DNA of 64,000 nt from Nymphaea colorata (GCF_008831285.2 NC_045141.1:10216106-10280105); one strand, 5' to 3'; counted from the first letter of the stretch, positions 21,765-33,179 are shown. The notes: a model not told the origin generated them from the sequence alone. Numbers and translations: made by a program.

Positions 21765-24481
21765 CTGTCTGCATCTTTGGACAATTTTCAAAACTCGCCT
21801 TTCTTAAGCATGGCATAGAAGTAAATGTTGATTCCCAGTTGGGCAAATTCTTCACGTCCAGTTTCTCAAGTGAAGTAAGACTAGTAGGGAGCTGCTTCAA
21901 AATGTTCAGGTTAAACAACTTCAACCTCTTTAAAGCTGGAAAGTCACCAATCGTGTTGAGCCCATCACACTCCGAAATCTCCAAGGACTTCAGCAAAGGC
22001 ATGATTGGCAATTCAATCAATGTTGGTCCGTCGCAGACCTCCAATTCTTCCAATGATTTAATTCCTATCACTGTTACCCACGATGCGCAACCTTTCAGTT
22101 ATAGCATTGGCAGCTTCCCATAATTGGGGTCCAAATACCACGTAGGCCCATCTCCTTTATAACCGCAAATTCCCAACCTCTCTATTTTATGTGGAGGTTC
22201 CAAAGTCTCCAGCAAACCCCTCTGTTCAGAAGCATTACCCTCGAAATAAAATTTCACCCCAATTAGCTCATGCTTCTCCTTAAGTTGTGCACTTTCTTTG
22301 CATCAATTTCTTTCACCCTTCCCCCACCCAAACCTTCTATTGACAATTCCCCCTTTAGTTTATTCAAGTCTTTTAGTCCATTAATATTGCAACCTCTCGT
22401 CTTCCCTTTGTCATCACATAAAATAAACCTATGCAAGGTCTGCAAATTAGTAAGTTTCCCTAGGCCTTCTGCTATAAATTTCAATGACCATGTCTCTTTC
22501 AGGCCAAGATGCCTCAAGTTGCACAGTTAACCCATTTCCTTGGGCAACTCTTCAATTTTACTGTGACTTAAATCCAATGCTTGCAAGTTATAGAGCTTGC
22601 CGATTGAACTGGGCAACCATCTCACATTAGAATAGCTTAGATCAAGATATTTTAGAAGTGAAAGAAATTCAAAGGAGTTCGGTAGCACATCCATTCGATA
22701 TGCCGTCGGTGACAACACCCTCAACCACTTGAAATTGGTGAATTCCACCGAAGACCAGATTACACTCAACAATGTCCGCACCTTATTTGCTTCTCCCGAG
22801 GCATTACGTTTGTGCACTTCTGCATTGTCTACGTCAAGTAATGATAGATGGCGGGTGTACTTAGCAGTAGAGATGCGGCTATATTCCTTTGCACCTATAT
22901 ATGAGGCAAGGTCATGCAAAATGTCATGCAATTTGAGATTCTTATTATCAGTTTCTTTAATCATGAACCGATTTATCAAATCATTAATCCATTGGTTAGC
23001 AGTCACTTCCACATCAATGTCTTTCTTTTGGTCAATCAATCCATGCGCCATCCATTGCATGACCAATCTATCCCTTTCTATCTCAGAATCCTTTGGATAA
23101 ATGCAGCAATATACAAAACAACTCTTCAAATATTGTGGCAAGTCATCATAGCTCAGCATGAGACTAGGAAGAATACTACCACATATTTCAGAGGATGATG
23201 ATGAGGCAGGCATCTTCCATTCCCAAATCTGACTCTTCTCAACGCTTTCCCAGTCATCTTCCGTCTTCATTTTTGTATGCATTAAGAATCCTACCGTCTA
23301 GACAACAAGTGGCAACCCACCACACCTCTCCAACATTTTCACCCCAATACTTTTCAAATTGTGACTATCCAATTCATGTTCTTATTTAAATGCCACATGC
23401 AGAAACAAGCTCCAACTTTCATTGGAAGACATTTCTAGCAATTTATGCATTTTAGCACCAATCCCATGGGAGACTTCAACCTTTCTACGGGTTATCAAAT
23501 TCTTGCTCCCCTTTGCACCTCCCAACAGGATGCCCTCTACCTCTCCCCCCCACCCGTCCAATTCTCATACATCATCTAAGGCCAATAAGAACTTGCACTT
23601 TGATAGCTCACTCTATAATCGTGTACACAAACCAGGGAAGGAGGTACTATCCTTAAGGGGTTCTCCTTCTGATTCTTTGCATACTCCCTTTAGTATCTTT
23701 TGCAGCAAACCCATGCAATTTGGCTTCTCTGAAGCACAAACCCACCAGCTGTGGTTCCCAAACTGTTCTTTGACTTCATTAAATACCATTTTTGCAAGAG
23801 CTGTTTTCCCAATCCCGCCTTGACCTACAATGGATACAATAGAAACACCATCTTTTCCTGGTGCACTACTCTCCGTAAAACCATCAAACAAGAGTTCTTT
23901 TACTTTCTCTTTATCATCTGCCTACCCATGGGTGGTTTTGCAGTACCTATGAGATGGGTTGTCTCTCAAGGATTGTCATGTTCACCACCAATAGGATTCT
24001 CACTCTTAATTTTTGGTGTTGTGTTGAACAAATCCACCATTTCCTTACGTTATTCTATTTCATTAAGCCATTGGTTGATCTTTTGAATTTCATTCCCAAG
24101 TTGGTAAGAAGCAGATATATGTTCCTTAAAGCAAGAGCACAAAGTGATCCAGGGCTTTCTTACCTTGTTCCATGAAGTTATAGAACTCTTTTCTCTTTTC
24201 CTGAGCTCAATTATGGTTTCATATCCTTCGATGATGTCCTGGGTATCATAGAAAACGTCCTTCAGCTGCGCCTCCAGATCTCTGTTGTGCTCGTTCCTGA
24301 AAAATGGTTTTCGCTCTACGACTTTGATGGTCTCATGCAAGCATTTCAGCTTCTCTTGGCGCTTCTCGAGTTTGACTTTGGCATTCGGGATGAGGTCCAC
24401 CTTGTCTTTCAACAAACTCGTTACAGACTGGAACAAATTAGAAATGGCTGCTTCTGCAAGTGCATCGATTACTATTGCCAT
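21765..24481 (-). pseudogene. NLR-2, 5' part: CC, NB-ARC and first LRRs
   Basis: The ATG is the complement of 24479-24481 and starts MAIVIDALAEAAISNLFQSV, the coiled coil. TAA interrupts it near 24051 (CAA in NLR-1), and the family-wide TGA is at 23966-23968. One base is missing in the MGRADDKEK stretch near 23925 compared with NLR-1. NB-ARC follows: GQGGIGKTALAK near 23812-23845, a TAG at 23613-23615, LDDV followed by a stop instead of Trp near 23575, CGGLPLVV near 23300-23325, CFVYC near 23105 and LHDILHDLA near 22915. LRRs run to the copia junction, with another frameshift near 22290. At least five stops are seen. The natural continuation is 15550-14583. Confidence 0.93.
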
Positions 24482-24559
24482 CTTCCCTGGTTTCTCTGTA
24501 GGTGGAAGAGGAAGAGAAGCGGTTTTCAAGTGAAAGAGAGAGAGAGAGGGAATAAATAC

Positions 24560-24705
24560 AATAGGTTTCCTTCTTTCTTTAATTTCTAGTTGCCGATTTC
24601 ATAAGAAAGAATAATCCCTCTTTCTTTAATTTCTAGTTGCTGATTTTATAAGAAAGAATAATCCCTCTTCCTTTAATTTCTAGTTGCCAATTTTAGAAGA
24701 CAGGC
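24560..24705. repeat. 47-bp minisatellite upstream of NLR-2 (three units)
   Basis: Three units of the same 47-bp repeat found upstream of NLR-1. Homology with the NLR-1 flank stops at about 24700, after which sequence is unrelated. Confidence 0.9.
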
Positions 24706-25221
24706 TGGAGCAGAGTTCCTCAGTTTTTCAGGTTCAAAACCTACCATGCTTCAACCTGTCTTTTAAAATAATAAACCATTTTCTGTCAATTAAAGAAGCC
24801 AAAAAGAAAAAGCCTAGCTCAAAGTGGGCATCAATGAGCTAGGCAGTCCTTGAGTGGGTGATACTTAGCATATTTAAGTGGTAGAGGTAGTACAATGAGG
24901 CCTTTTAGTTTCATAGCCAAAATGGTTTGGATTCATTGATGTTGATGGGTGCACTCAAAAACTCCCACTCACTCTAAAAATAACAATCTGTTCATCATGG
25001 AGGGCCAACCCATTTGAAAATGGAGAATCAAATCTACCTGTCCATTAAAGAAAGGAGAAAAAAAAGGAAGAAAAGGACACCATGCACATGGTTGCCCTTC
25101 TGCCTCTTTTTTTGTTTTTTTTTTTAAAGGAAACTAGAGAGCATCCATGTGATGATCATGAGTTAATGGCCCTTTGGTAGCCAACTCTTCAAGGAAGGAA
25201 TCAACAGGCTCAATCTAAGAG
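24706..25221. other. Intergenic sequence, nothing recognised
   Basis: AT-rich, without a convincing open frame or known repeat. It marks the right limit of the NLR-2 duplicated block. Confidence 0.5.
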
Positions 25222-25460
25222 GTGACAAGAGCATCATTTTAATTAGGAAAGACCAAGGGTATTTGTATAAACTAAAGCAAAAAAAAGGCAGTTCTGATAT
25301 GAATTTAATCCATAATATCCACCTGTAAAATAGACAAAGTGACAGGGACATCATTTTCTTTCGGATAGACAAAGGGTATTTGTACAAACTAAAGTGAAAA
25401 AAAGACAGTTATGAAATGAATTTTATCCAATGCATCCAGCAAATAAGACAGTGATAAGAG
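25222..25460. repeat. 117-bp tandem duplication
   Basis: Two imperfect copies with a period of 117 bp share GACA(A/G)...GCATCATTTT, GGGTATTTGTA(T/C)AAACTAAAG and ATGAATTT(A/T)ATCCA, with the start of a third. The 74-codon minus-strand frame over it is a by-product of the repeat. Confidence 0.85.
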
Positions 25461-25884
25461 AATTTTATTTACGATAGACCCAAAAGAATGGCTGCAAGGT
25501 GCTTGAACTGGCTTTAAGCACTAAAAGATTGCATTACTCATTCATTGAGGAAGAAGGCCCTTTACTCTCTCTGTGTGTGTGTCTCTCCGTGTGTGTGTGT
25601 TCATTCCATATGGTAACTTCAACTGATTTGGTGACATAGCCTCCTTTTATTGCAGGAACATTGCCTAATTTCCATCTTTTGTCTGTGTGTGCAATCTATG
25701 GAGCAAGTTTGCTCAGCTTAACAACAAATGCATGGCGTGAAGCAGCAACTGGAGTACTTTCTATCTATTTCTACTTTTTTCTTCTAGATCCAACCCTTTG
25801 AAGTAGTTGGGTCGCACTATAGTCGAAATCAATCCATTGACATCCCTAGATCTCGATATGCTCTTCATTTACGTCAAAGCACTA
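25461..25884. other. Intergenic sequence with TG/TC SSRs
   Basis: A TCTCTGTGTGTG-type compound microsatellite lies near 25565-25600. Nothing else is recognised. Confidence 0.5.
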
Positions 25885-26290
25885 AATTAATGGCAATTTA
25901 GGTCCCGATCTATGGGTTTAGGTGAAGGATCAGACTCGTATGATTAATGGGGATCGTCCATTATAGGTAGCACTTGAACTTGTAGTCACGTTAAATCAAC
26001 TGTGGAGATTCAGTAGCCAACAAGTGTTCTTAGAGACGGACAAGAGTGGCCGAGATAGAAAGTAGTGACGGCAGCCACTAACTTGTTAGTTGGTAGGGCT
26101 GCACACAAGTCGCGTCAAGTTCAAGTTGGGCCGGCTTGAGATTGACTCGAGTCAGAAAACTAAAAGCTTGAGCTCAAACTTAACTCATTTATCTTGCTTA
26201 TGCTAAACATGTCCTGTTTTATTAACTCATTTAGTCAGTACTTGTTCAACATTCTCTCATTATAATCCAACATTCATTATGTAGTGTAAC
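25885..26290. repeat. Dispersed repeat, copy B (pair with 10655-11045)
   Basis: This is the second copy of the 390-bp dispersed repeat. Near 26095 it contains TAGGGCTGCACACAAGTC, the same terminal motif as the hAT-like MITE at 27561, which suggests a hAT-like insertion in or next to the repeat. Confidence 0.7.
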
Positions 26291-26674
26291 ATAATCAAGT
26301 TTAAACGATCGAGTTCTTACATACATGTATTAATTTTAATTAATTTATATATATTTATAAGCTTTATTTGCTTTTTCAAAAATAATTCTTTAATATTTTT
26401 TACTAATTTGGCTGAAACACTAAATCGACCGATTCAGTACTCCATAATTGGTGGCTCGGCTGATTTGGTTCCAAAAGCAATCGTGATAGCATTGGGTTAA
26501 ACAGTTTCAGATACATTTATGACGCTCCAAATTGTTTCTTATATCGTACATGTATTACTAAAATGTCATTAATCATTTTTGACTTTAACCAAACAATGTT
26601 TTTTCGAATGCTGCTTATAACATTATCATGAAAACTTTGATAAAAATAACTGGAATTGAATCATGATTCATATT

Positions 26675-27167
26675 TAGGGATGCCATTATGTTCAATTTGG
26701 ATTAGATATCCTACCGAACCGTTTCCAAAAAAAAATTAATATCCGATTAAGTAATCGGATCGGAATCAGATTTAAGAAATGATATCCGATCGGATTTGGA
26801 TATGGATTCAGTTCAACAAATATTGAACCGTTTCCAAAAAAAATTAATATCCGATTAAGTAATCGGATCGAATTCAGATTTATGAAATGACATCCGATCG
26901 GATTCGGATATGGATTCTGTTCAACAAATATCCTATATCCAATGCTTTTACATTTTAAAAGTCGGTTAAATTTGGTCCAGAATTTGGACTAGGATTTGAA
27001 TTCAGATATGAATTTTAAAATGGGATACAGATAGTGAAATTGGATTTTGCATTTGGATTCGGATATGACTTTTTCCTTGTTTGTATTTGAATCTGAATAT
27101 TTGGATATCTGATAAATGGATAAGTTAAGAGTATATCCAATTTGAATATGATTCGTTGACATCTTTA
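26675..27167. mobile_element. hAT-like element with a body of GGATTCGGAT-type repeats (493 bp)
   Basis: The left end is TAGGGATGCCATTAT; the right end read inward is TAAAGATGTCAACG. A perfect 8-bp target duplication TTCATATT flanks it at 26667-26674 and 27168-27175, the length characteristic of hAT elements. The body is degenerate repeats of ATCCGATCGGATTCGGATATG type, with two longer near-copies of about 120 bp (about 26720-26825 and 26826-26935). It has no coding capacity. Confidence 0.88.
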
Positions 27168-27560
27168 TTCATATTAGTTTAACGCTTACTAAATATAAGG
27201 ATGTTCAAATATTGTTTAAAATATTTTTTTGTAAACACACATTGTGATACTAGCCCTGTTAGAAATTGGTTCAAGTTTTCCTTCGTGGCAATGGTTGTTT
27301 CACTTACACCATCCAGATTTCAGAGCAAATTCTTTTATATATTCTGTCACTTAAATGATGCTCCTTTGCCCCACAAGAAAAAAAAATTGAAAAGTTTGAA
27401 AGTAACCCAATGAACAAGCAATGTAATATTCACTTAAATGCACAAAAAGAGGAAAGAGAGAGAATAACAGATAGGTAAACAAGCGAAGGGCGCAGATGTG
27501 ATATGAACCTGAAAAGAGGGGCAGCTGTCGATCACTGGACTTTTTTTCTTCATAGCAAGT

Positions 27561-27775
27561 AGGGCTGCACAACGAGTCAAGCCAGCTTGAGCTCGACTCG
27601 AACACGCTCATCAAAACACGACTCCAACTCTGCATGTTTATAAACGACTCGATTGAGTTAAATAAATTAAAAGAAACTAGTCATACTTAGCATAACCGAG
27701 CTCAATGAGTCGAGGTGGACCTCAGGCTTGAGTTTTCTGAGTGGAGCCAATTCGAGCTGGGCTCGTGTGCAGTCC
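27561..27775. mobile_element. hAT-like MITE, 215 bp
   Basis: The left end AGGGCTGCACAACGAG and the right end, read inward GGACTGCACACGAGC, form imperfect terminal inverted repeats. A perfect 8-bp target duplication TAGCAAGT flanks it (27553-27560, 27776-27783). The body is rich in GAGCTCGACTCG-like motifs and an AT-rich centre. No open frame of its own. Confidence 0.88.
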
Positions 27776-27919
27776 TAGCAAGTCATTAACTCTGGTCACT
27801 ACTTTCCATCAGTGGGAAAAGGGAGTTGAGATAGACAAAAAGAGAGAGATCTCCCTTTATTCTATTTCAGCACTAAAAGGGAAAATAGCATCACCAACAT
27901 TCCTTGTAGCGTGCCTTCT

Positions 27920-27971
27920 GCCTCTCTCTCTCTCTCAAAAATTTTCTCCTCCCATTTTCTCTCTCTCCCTA

Positions 27972-28002
<31 letters not shown>

Positions 28003-28048
28003 ACACACAAAAATGGAAAAAAAGAATGGGAGGAAAAAAAATTTTGCA

Positions 28049-28087
<39 letters not shown>
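27920..28087. repeat. (CT)n ... (GA)n inverted microsatellite pair
   Basis: CT-rich tracts (27920-28001) and a GA tract (28053-28086) lie about 50 bp apart and could pair as a hairpin. Overlapping Ser/Leu- or Arg/Glu-rich open frames here are SSR artefacts. Confidence 0.9.
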
Positions 28088-28088
<1 letters not shown>

Positions 28089-28428
28089 CTTTCTGTTGAC
28101 GATAATTCATGCATAAGGAATTAATTAGGTTGGATATATCTGACTATCAACCTGATTTTGAATCCATTTAACTGCATCTAGTTAAAAAATGATTCCTTCG
28201 TAGCCAAATTCGATCTGCTAAAGATCGAACCCGGTTATGTTTAATTTTGGGATCTTATGCTATCAGATCCAAATTCAGCTTTAAAAGATAAAGCCCAAAT
28301 CCAAATCCAAATCCAAATAGACACAATCCTGTTAGCTCAAATACAAAAGAATTGAATCCAATGCTCCAAACCATTGATGATCGAGTACAAGAAATATGAT
28401 TTTGAATAAAATTGAAGCAATGCTGCGA

Positions 28429-28885
28429 TGGGATGCCGACGGATTGGATTCGAATCAGATATACCCTTAATCATACCTACTTTTTCGGATATTAACATAT
28501 TCTGATTCGAATCCGGAATCAGATTTTAGTATCAATGAAGGAAAGTCATATCCAAATCTGAATCCAAAATTCGATTTCACAATCTGAATCCAATTCTTAT
28601 AGTAAATCTGAATCCGAATTTTGAACTGAATTGCCAATTTTCAAAATATAAGAGCATTAGATATGGAATATTTATTCAAAACTAAATCCAATCTGAATCA
28701 GTTTCCGAATCCAATTAGAAATTTATGTACATCCAAGTCCGCATCAGAAATTTATCAGATGTCATTTCCTAAATCCAAATCCGATCTGATTTCTTAGTCG
28801 GATATTAAATTTTTTTCCATATCCAATTTGTTTCGAATCATTTTAGTTAGATAGCCAATCCAAATCAGATGTATTCTCATCGCTA
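28429..28885. mobile_element. hAT-like element with ATCCGAATC-type repeat body, decayed
   Basis: The left end TGGGATGCCGACGG and the right end, read inward TAGCGATGAGAAT, resemble the elements at 26675 and 39402. The body is degenerate AATCCGAATCAGAT repeats. The 8-bp flanks TGCTGCGA and TGATGCAT match at only five positions, so the duplication has decayed or an end is misplaced. Confidence 0.65.
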
Positions 28886-29699
28886 TGATGCATCATTGAA
28901 GAATTATTTTTCTTTGCCACCGGAAGGAAGGAGAATGCCACTGGAAAATAGTGTTTTGGGCATTTGTTTGGCAACTACGACAATTGTTTGGGAATTTTGA
29001 TGGCCACTGGATGCCGTTGAAGAGCCACGACCACCTTCCACGAGTGACAAAAGCCATTAAAGAAAGCATTGTTTCTGGTGTCAGAACACCGCCAGTGAAT
29101 AGGAAACAATTTTCACACTATAATGCTCCTCCACCGTCTTTTTTCTCCCTGCAACTTTGGCCTTCCTTCGGTTCATATCCAAAGCCATGTGCACTATTTC
29201 ATTTTCTTCTTCTTCTACATTATGTAAGCTCGGCTACCACTGGTCTCCATAGAGCATGCACCCACGAGGATAATCTAAAACTTTAAATTTATAGTTAGAT
29301 ATTCATGGACCTGGGTCTACTTATATGAGGCAGCCCCATGAACTTGGGTGAACTCAACTTACTCTATATTGAAGTGACCATCTAGGCAGCCAAAAACTCG
29401 CCAGGATGCTTCTTTGCAGTAAATCAATCCCTCGTCTGCAAGACTGATCGATGGAACCCTCTTTTCCCCATATTCTATTTTCAAAGCAGAATGAATCACA
29501 ACCCCTTTTCCCTTCATTTTTAAGTTGTGATTTTATACCCATTTATTTTTTCCATTAATCTGAATTGATTGATTGCTTTTTTTCTCTTTATTTGAAGGTA
29601 AATGATGAAAATGGTGTAAGCAATTGAAGATTCTGAATTCTGGCGAGCTTCAAGGATTATTATGATTCTGTGTTGTTCTATAGAATGACATGGTTCATA
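28886..29699. other. Intergenic sequence, nothing recognised
   Basis: A 111-codon plus-strand frame (28951-29286) has no recognisable domain, no paralogue here and a short hydrophobic C-terminal half. I do not call a gene. Confidence 0.5.
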
Positions 29700-29861
29700 T
29701 TTGCTTTCGTTGAATTTTTTCTACATTTAAGACGTTGATTATTCTTTCTTTTTCCAGAAACTGAACTGAAAGCTTGCTTATTTGCTTTTGTTGAATTTTT
29801 TCTACATTTAAGACGTTGATTATTCTTTCTTTTTCCAGAAACTGAACTGAAAGCTTGCTTC
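29700..29861. repeat. Near-perfect 81-bp tandem duplication
   Basis: Units 29700-29780 and 29781-29861 differ at about one position (TTCG versus TTTG). The period is 27 codons, so the minus-strand 84-codon frame over it repeats 27 residues exactly. The near identity shows a recent event among old sequence. No protein domain is recognised. Confidence 0.93.
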
Positions 29862-30595
29862 TTCATGTTTGTATCGATGGATCTGGTCTTCATGCTTTTT
29901 GGCATCCTTTCATTGTGGCCAGAACTCAACATTCATTTTTAGCTGACTTAGAACATCTGGAAGAGGGTTTTTAATTTGGCTTCTTAAGCTATTCAGACAT
30001 TCCAGGGCTCCTTGGTAATTGTAGTTGTTATTTTAATATACTCAAAATGGGGTAAACTCATGAAACATTTTAATAATTGTTCCAAGAATCTTATCCAAAT
30101 CTTTACAAGATATTCATGAAACAGTTGCAAATTGTCTCCTTTGCAATTCAGCAATTCAAGTCTACAGCAATTTATGAAGTTCCTCTTCTCATGTATCTAT
30201 GGTTGGTTTGATTTTCTAACTAAAATTACATACATAAGATTTTTTTTCTATGTGATAGAGGGTGTAACGCACTAAATGTAAAAGCGAAAAGTTCTGTGCA
30301 AATGTTGATAATGATAAAGAATTTACTTTTCACTATTTCTTCATGTTTATCTATAATGAGTTGCAAAGCAAAAAGGTACTAGTTTTGTAAAATTTGAAGC
30401 TGGGATTGGTTGTAGGGAGATGTTATTGTCACTCATTTATAAAGAGAACTTGGATACTGGCCTCCTTTTATATTCTTAATTAAATTACATCCTTATTATA
30501 TTAGATTTTTCCATTGATTCTCTTGTGGATAGGAATCACAAACTTTTTTTGACCATATAAACAACAGCCACCGTATTTTTTCTCCAATAAATTCT
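29862..30595. other. AT-rich intergenic sequence, nothing recognised
   Basis: No open frame above about 60 codons, no known repeat and no RNA gene is recognised. Confidence 0.5.
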
Positions 30596-30597
30596 AG

Positions 30598-30766
30598 ATG
30601 AAAGAGGTCAAATTGTAGTTTCAAAATTTTAGCAGGAGAAGAAATATGATTTTTCAAAAATTTTTATATAGGATAAATCATCTTTTAAAATTTACATGTT
30701 TTTTTTTTTTTGAGGGGGGGTTGCCGCCCTTGCCAGCCCCCTAGCTCCACCCCTACTGTTCATAGA
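30598..30766. mobile_element. GGGGCAGAGCC-type MITE, copy D
   Basis: GTAGTTTCAAAATTTTAGCAGG, AAATATGATTTTTCAAAAATTTTTATATAGG and the terminus GCCAGCCCCCTAGCTCCACCCCTAC match the right half of the family. The left terminus is lost. Confidence 0.6.
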
Positions 30767-31129
30767 ATCTATTCTATTTGTCACTGCAGATTGAAACTAA
30801 TAGCTCTGCATGTTTAAGGAATAAATGCCATTGAAAAGCATTAGTGACACAAATTTAATATATTAATCCATGACAACTATAAAACACCAATACTGACCAT
30901 TCAGTGAGACACAGCACATGCCATCTATATTTGATGGCAGATCAAAAGGGCCACTAAAGACTTTACAATGGCAAATATTTATATGTCATCATTGATATTG
31001 TATGCAACCCAAGAATACCACAAAAGACCTTTCACTACTTCCAGCAATAGTGTGCATATGAATGTGCATCTACTTAAAAGCTGGCAAATATTTAGACCAC
31101 TTGGGTAAAGGATTAAAGCTGGATCCATT
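30767..31129. other. Intergenic sequence, nothing recognised
   Basis: AT-rich, without open frames or recognised repeats. Confidence 0.5.
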
Positions 31130-31345
31130 AAAGTTAATTGTTAAAATATTATTTTATCAATCTAACCTTGTAGAAATGATCTTAAGAATGATTTTTTCAG
31201 AAATATATATTAAGTTGATCATTTTTTATATTAATAACGTTTTGTTCAAATAAACGGCTCTTATAACATCAAAAGTTTGTTTGTATAAAGTTAACGTTAA
31301 CTAAAACATGTTTTACATTAAATTAAATTAGTATTTAGAAACAGA
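31130..31345. repeat. AT-rich dispersed repeat, inverted copy
   Basis: Read on the minus strand it matches the repeats at 11090-11262 and 49300-49465 (AAACATGATTTA, CAAAAGTT-type and TCTTATAACATC motifs). Confidence 0.5.
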
Positions 31346-32176
31346 TGGGGAGGTTCACATTTGTTTAAAGCCCTTTGTATCGCTAATTTAACCAGTCTAG
31401 ATTCTATCCCTTAATGCTCTGCCGGTATGTGGATGACCCACTTACTTCTCTTTTTCTTTTCTTCATTCTTCTTTTTTTTAATGACAGTCAATAGTGTCGC
31501 CGTGGTCTAGCATAGCATCGTGTGGGATAGAAGATGCCTCCCCTTGCCTCTGTGAGAAGGGCGAGGCTGTCGCGCCTTGCCATCGTTGTCACAGCCCAAC
31601 CTCACCGCAGAGTATCCGCCCGCCGTTGAGGGTATGGCAGGCTGTTGTTTCCTCAGGGCGGCGACTTCCCCTGCCCTACCTCCACTGGCAACCAGCAAGG
31701 CACACCTCTTGGGGTACACAACAGCATCCATTGCCTCAATTTTTTGTTTGATGAAGAAATAGTAAACAAAGGGAGGGAGGACACCTGCCCCCTCACCACT
31801 GAAAGCCTGTCGAAGCCTTTCCATCACCGGCAGGTCCACCGGACACAAAAGGCAGCAGCAGGCACTGACGTGGCCAGAAATTTTTGGATATGGAGCACTA
31901 TTATTGAAATTCTCATTTCTAGAGGGGCACAACATATATAAATATGTAAATAATTGTAAGAAATCTATGTAAAAGTAAATAAAAATTTTATTGGTGGTGT
32001 GGACAACTGCCCATGCCAGCCTATATGTAGATACGCTACTGGCGGCAGCTGCTGGCAGCAAGGGGTGAGGCAACTGGTTTCTCCCTTCCTGCTGACGGGG
32101 AAGGTGGCATCACCTCCCCTTTCGATGTTTTATGAGCATCCTTTTTTTTTAACAAATTTTGTGGCTGTCGAACAAC
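31346..32176. other. Locally GC-rich sequence with a MITE fragment, no gene recognised
   Basis: 31494-31860 and 32010-32120 are GC-rich, with overlapping long frames on both strands (up to 188 codons on the minus strand) but no recognisable domain. Bases 31870-31990 resemble the GGGGCAGAGCC-type MITE body (GGCCAGAAATTTTTGGATA, AGAGGGGCAC). Possibly an old retroelement leader; I cannot show it. Confidence 0.45.
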
Positions 32177-32178
32177 AT

Positions 32179-32240
<62 letters not shown>
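32177..32240. repeat. (AT)n microsatellite
   Basis: A TA tract of about 60 bp; a second of about 26 bp lies at 32364-32389. Confidence 0.97.
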
Positions 32241-32245
<5 letters not shown>

Positions 32246-32539
32246 CAGACTTTAGATTTTCAAAATCACTAAGAATTCGATCCAACATGATGGATGGCTT
32301 AAAAAAAAATAGTATCAAGTAACACTTTTTTCTCTTTATTTTTCTCTCAATCATTTGTCTTCTATATATATATATATATATATATATATGAAGAGAAATT
32401 GTTAATTCAAAAAAATTACAGCTTTATTATTCAATAATCTATTTACACAATTACGTGAAATCTAAAGACATGGATAAACTAAAAAAAAAAACAAGAGGAG
32501 CAGGGGAGGCAGTTGCCTCCCCAAGTGGTGGAAGGTCAC

Positions 32540-32745
32540 CTTTTGGGCAAGGGAGGAGCTAGAAATTTTTTTTTGAGTGAGGCAGAATTAACTTTTCCAA
32601 ATTTTGAGTGGGCGAAAATACCATTTTTCAAAATTTTTATATAAAAGAAGTGAAATTTTCTAAAATTTACATTTAAGTTATTAATTTTTTTTTTTTAGGT
32701 GGAGCTAGAGCCCATAGGAGCCCCCTTGGCTCTGCCCCTATGTAG
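32540..32745. mobile_element. GGGGCAGAGCC-type MITE, copy F
   Basis: The left end GGGAGGAGCTAGAAATTTTT and the right end, read inward TAGGGGCAGAGCCAAGGGG, form imperfect inverted repeats. The body has GGCAGAATTAACTTTT and CCATTTTTCAAAATTTTTATATA. No coding capacity. Confidence 0.65.
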
Positions 32746-32847
32746 GTGACAGCTTCCCCTCCCTCCCTTTTTATTTGTGAAAAAAATATGATATACAGTG
32801 TCCCTCATAGGAGCAGAGGCGACCTTTGATCGAGGCTGCGAGGCAAC

Positions 32848-32965
32848 GCCTCCACATGTAGCAGCAAGCTTCAGTTTCGTTTACATTCTTTATTTAAAAA
32901 AAAAAAGCCTCCACGTGCAGCAGCAAGCTTCAGTTTGGTTTAAATTCTTTTTTTTAAAAAAAAAG
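32848..32965. repeat. 59-bp tandem duplication
   Basis: GCCTCCAC(A/G)TG(T/C)AGCAGCAAGC followed by TTCAGTTT(C/G)GTTTA and an A-rich tail occurs twice with a period of 59 bp. Confidence 0.9.
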
Positions 32966-33179
32966 CATGAATAGTTGAAAACAGTAGAACAATTTCAAAT
33001 GCAAATCAGCTGGGCTGTAGCCCCCCTCCCTTTTAATACTAAAAAATAACAAATGACTGAAGATATCCAAAAGAACATAAGGAAACCCTCAAGGTAGCCT
33101 ACAGAAGGCAACAAGGATCCAAAACAAAGAAAAGAAAAGCTTTTAAGACCACTACCTTATAGAATTTTCCGGAATGGGG

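Noticed and set aside
27862-28124. Ser/Leu-rich and Arg/Glu-rich frames near 28 kb
   Set aside because: They are translations of CT and GA microsatellites.
31507-32073. 188-codon minus-strand frame in GC-rich sequence
   Set aside because: No recognisable domain, and it crosses a MITE-like fragment; composition explains its length.
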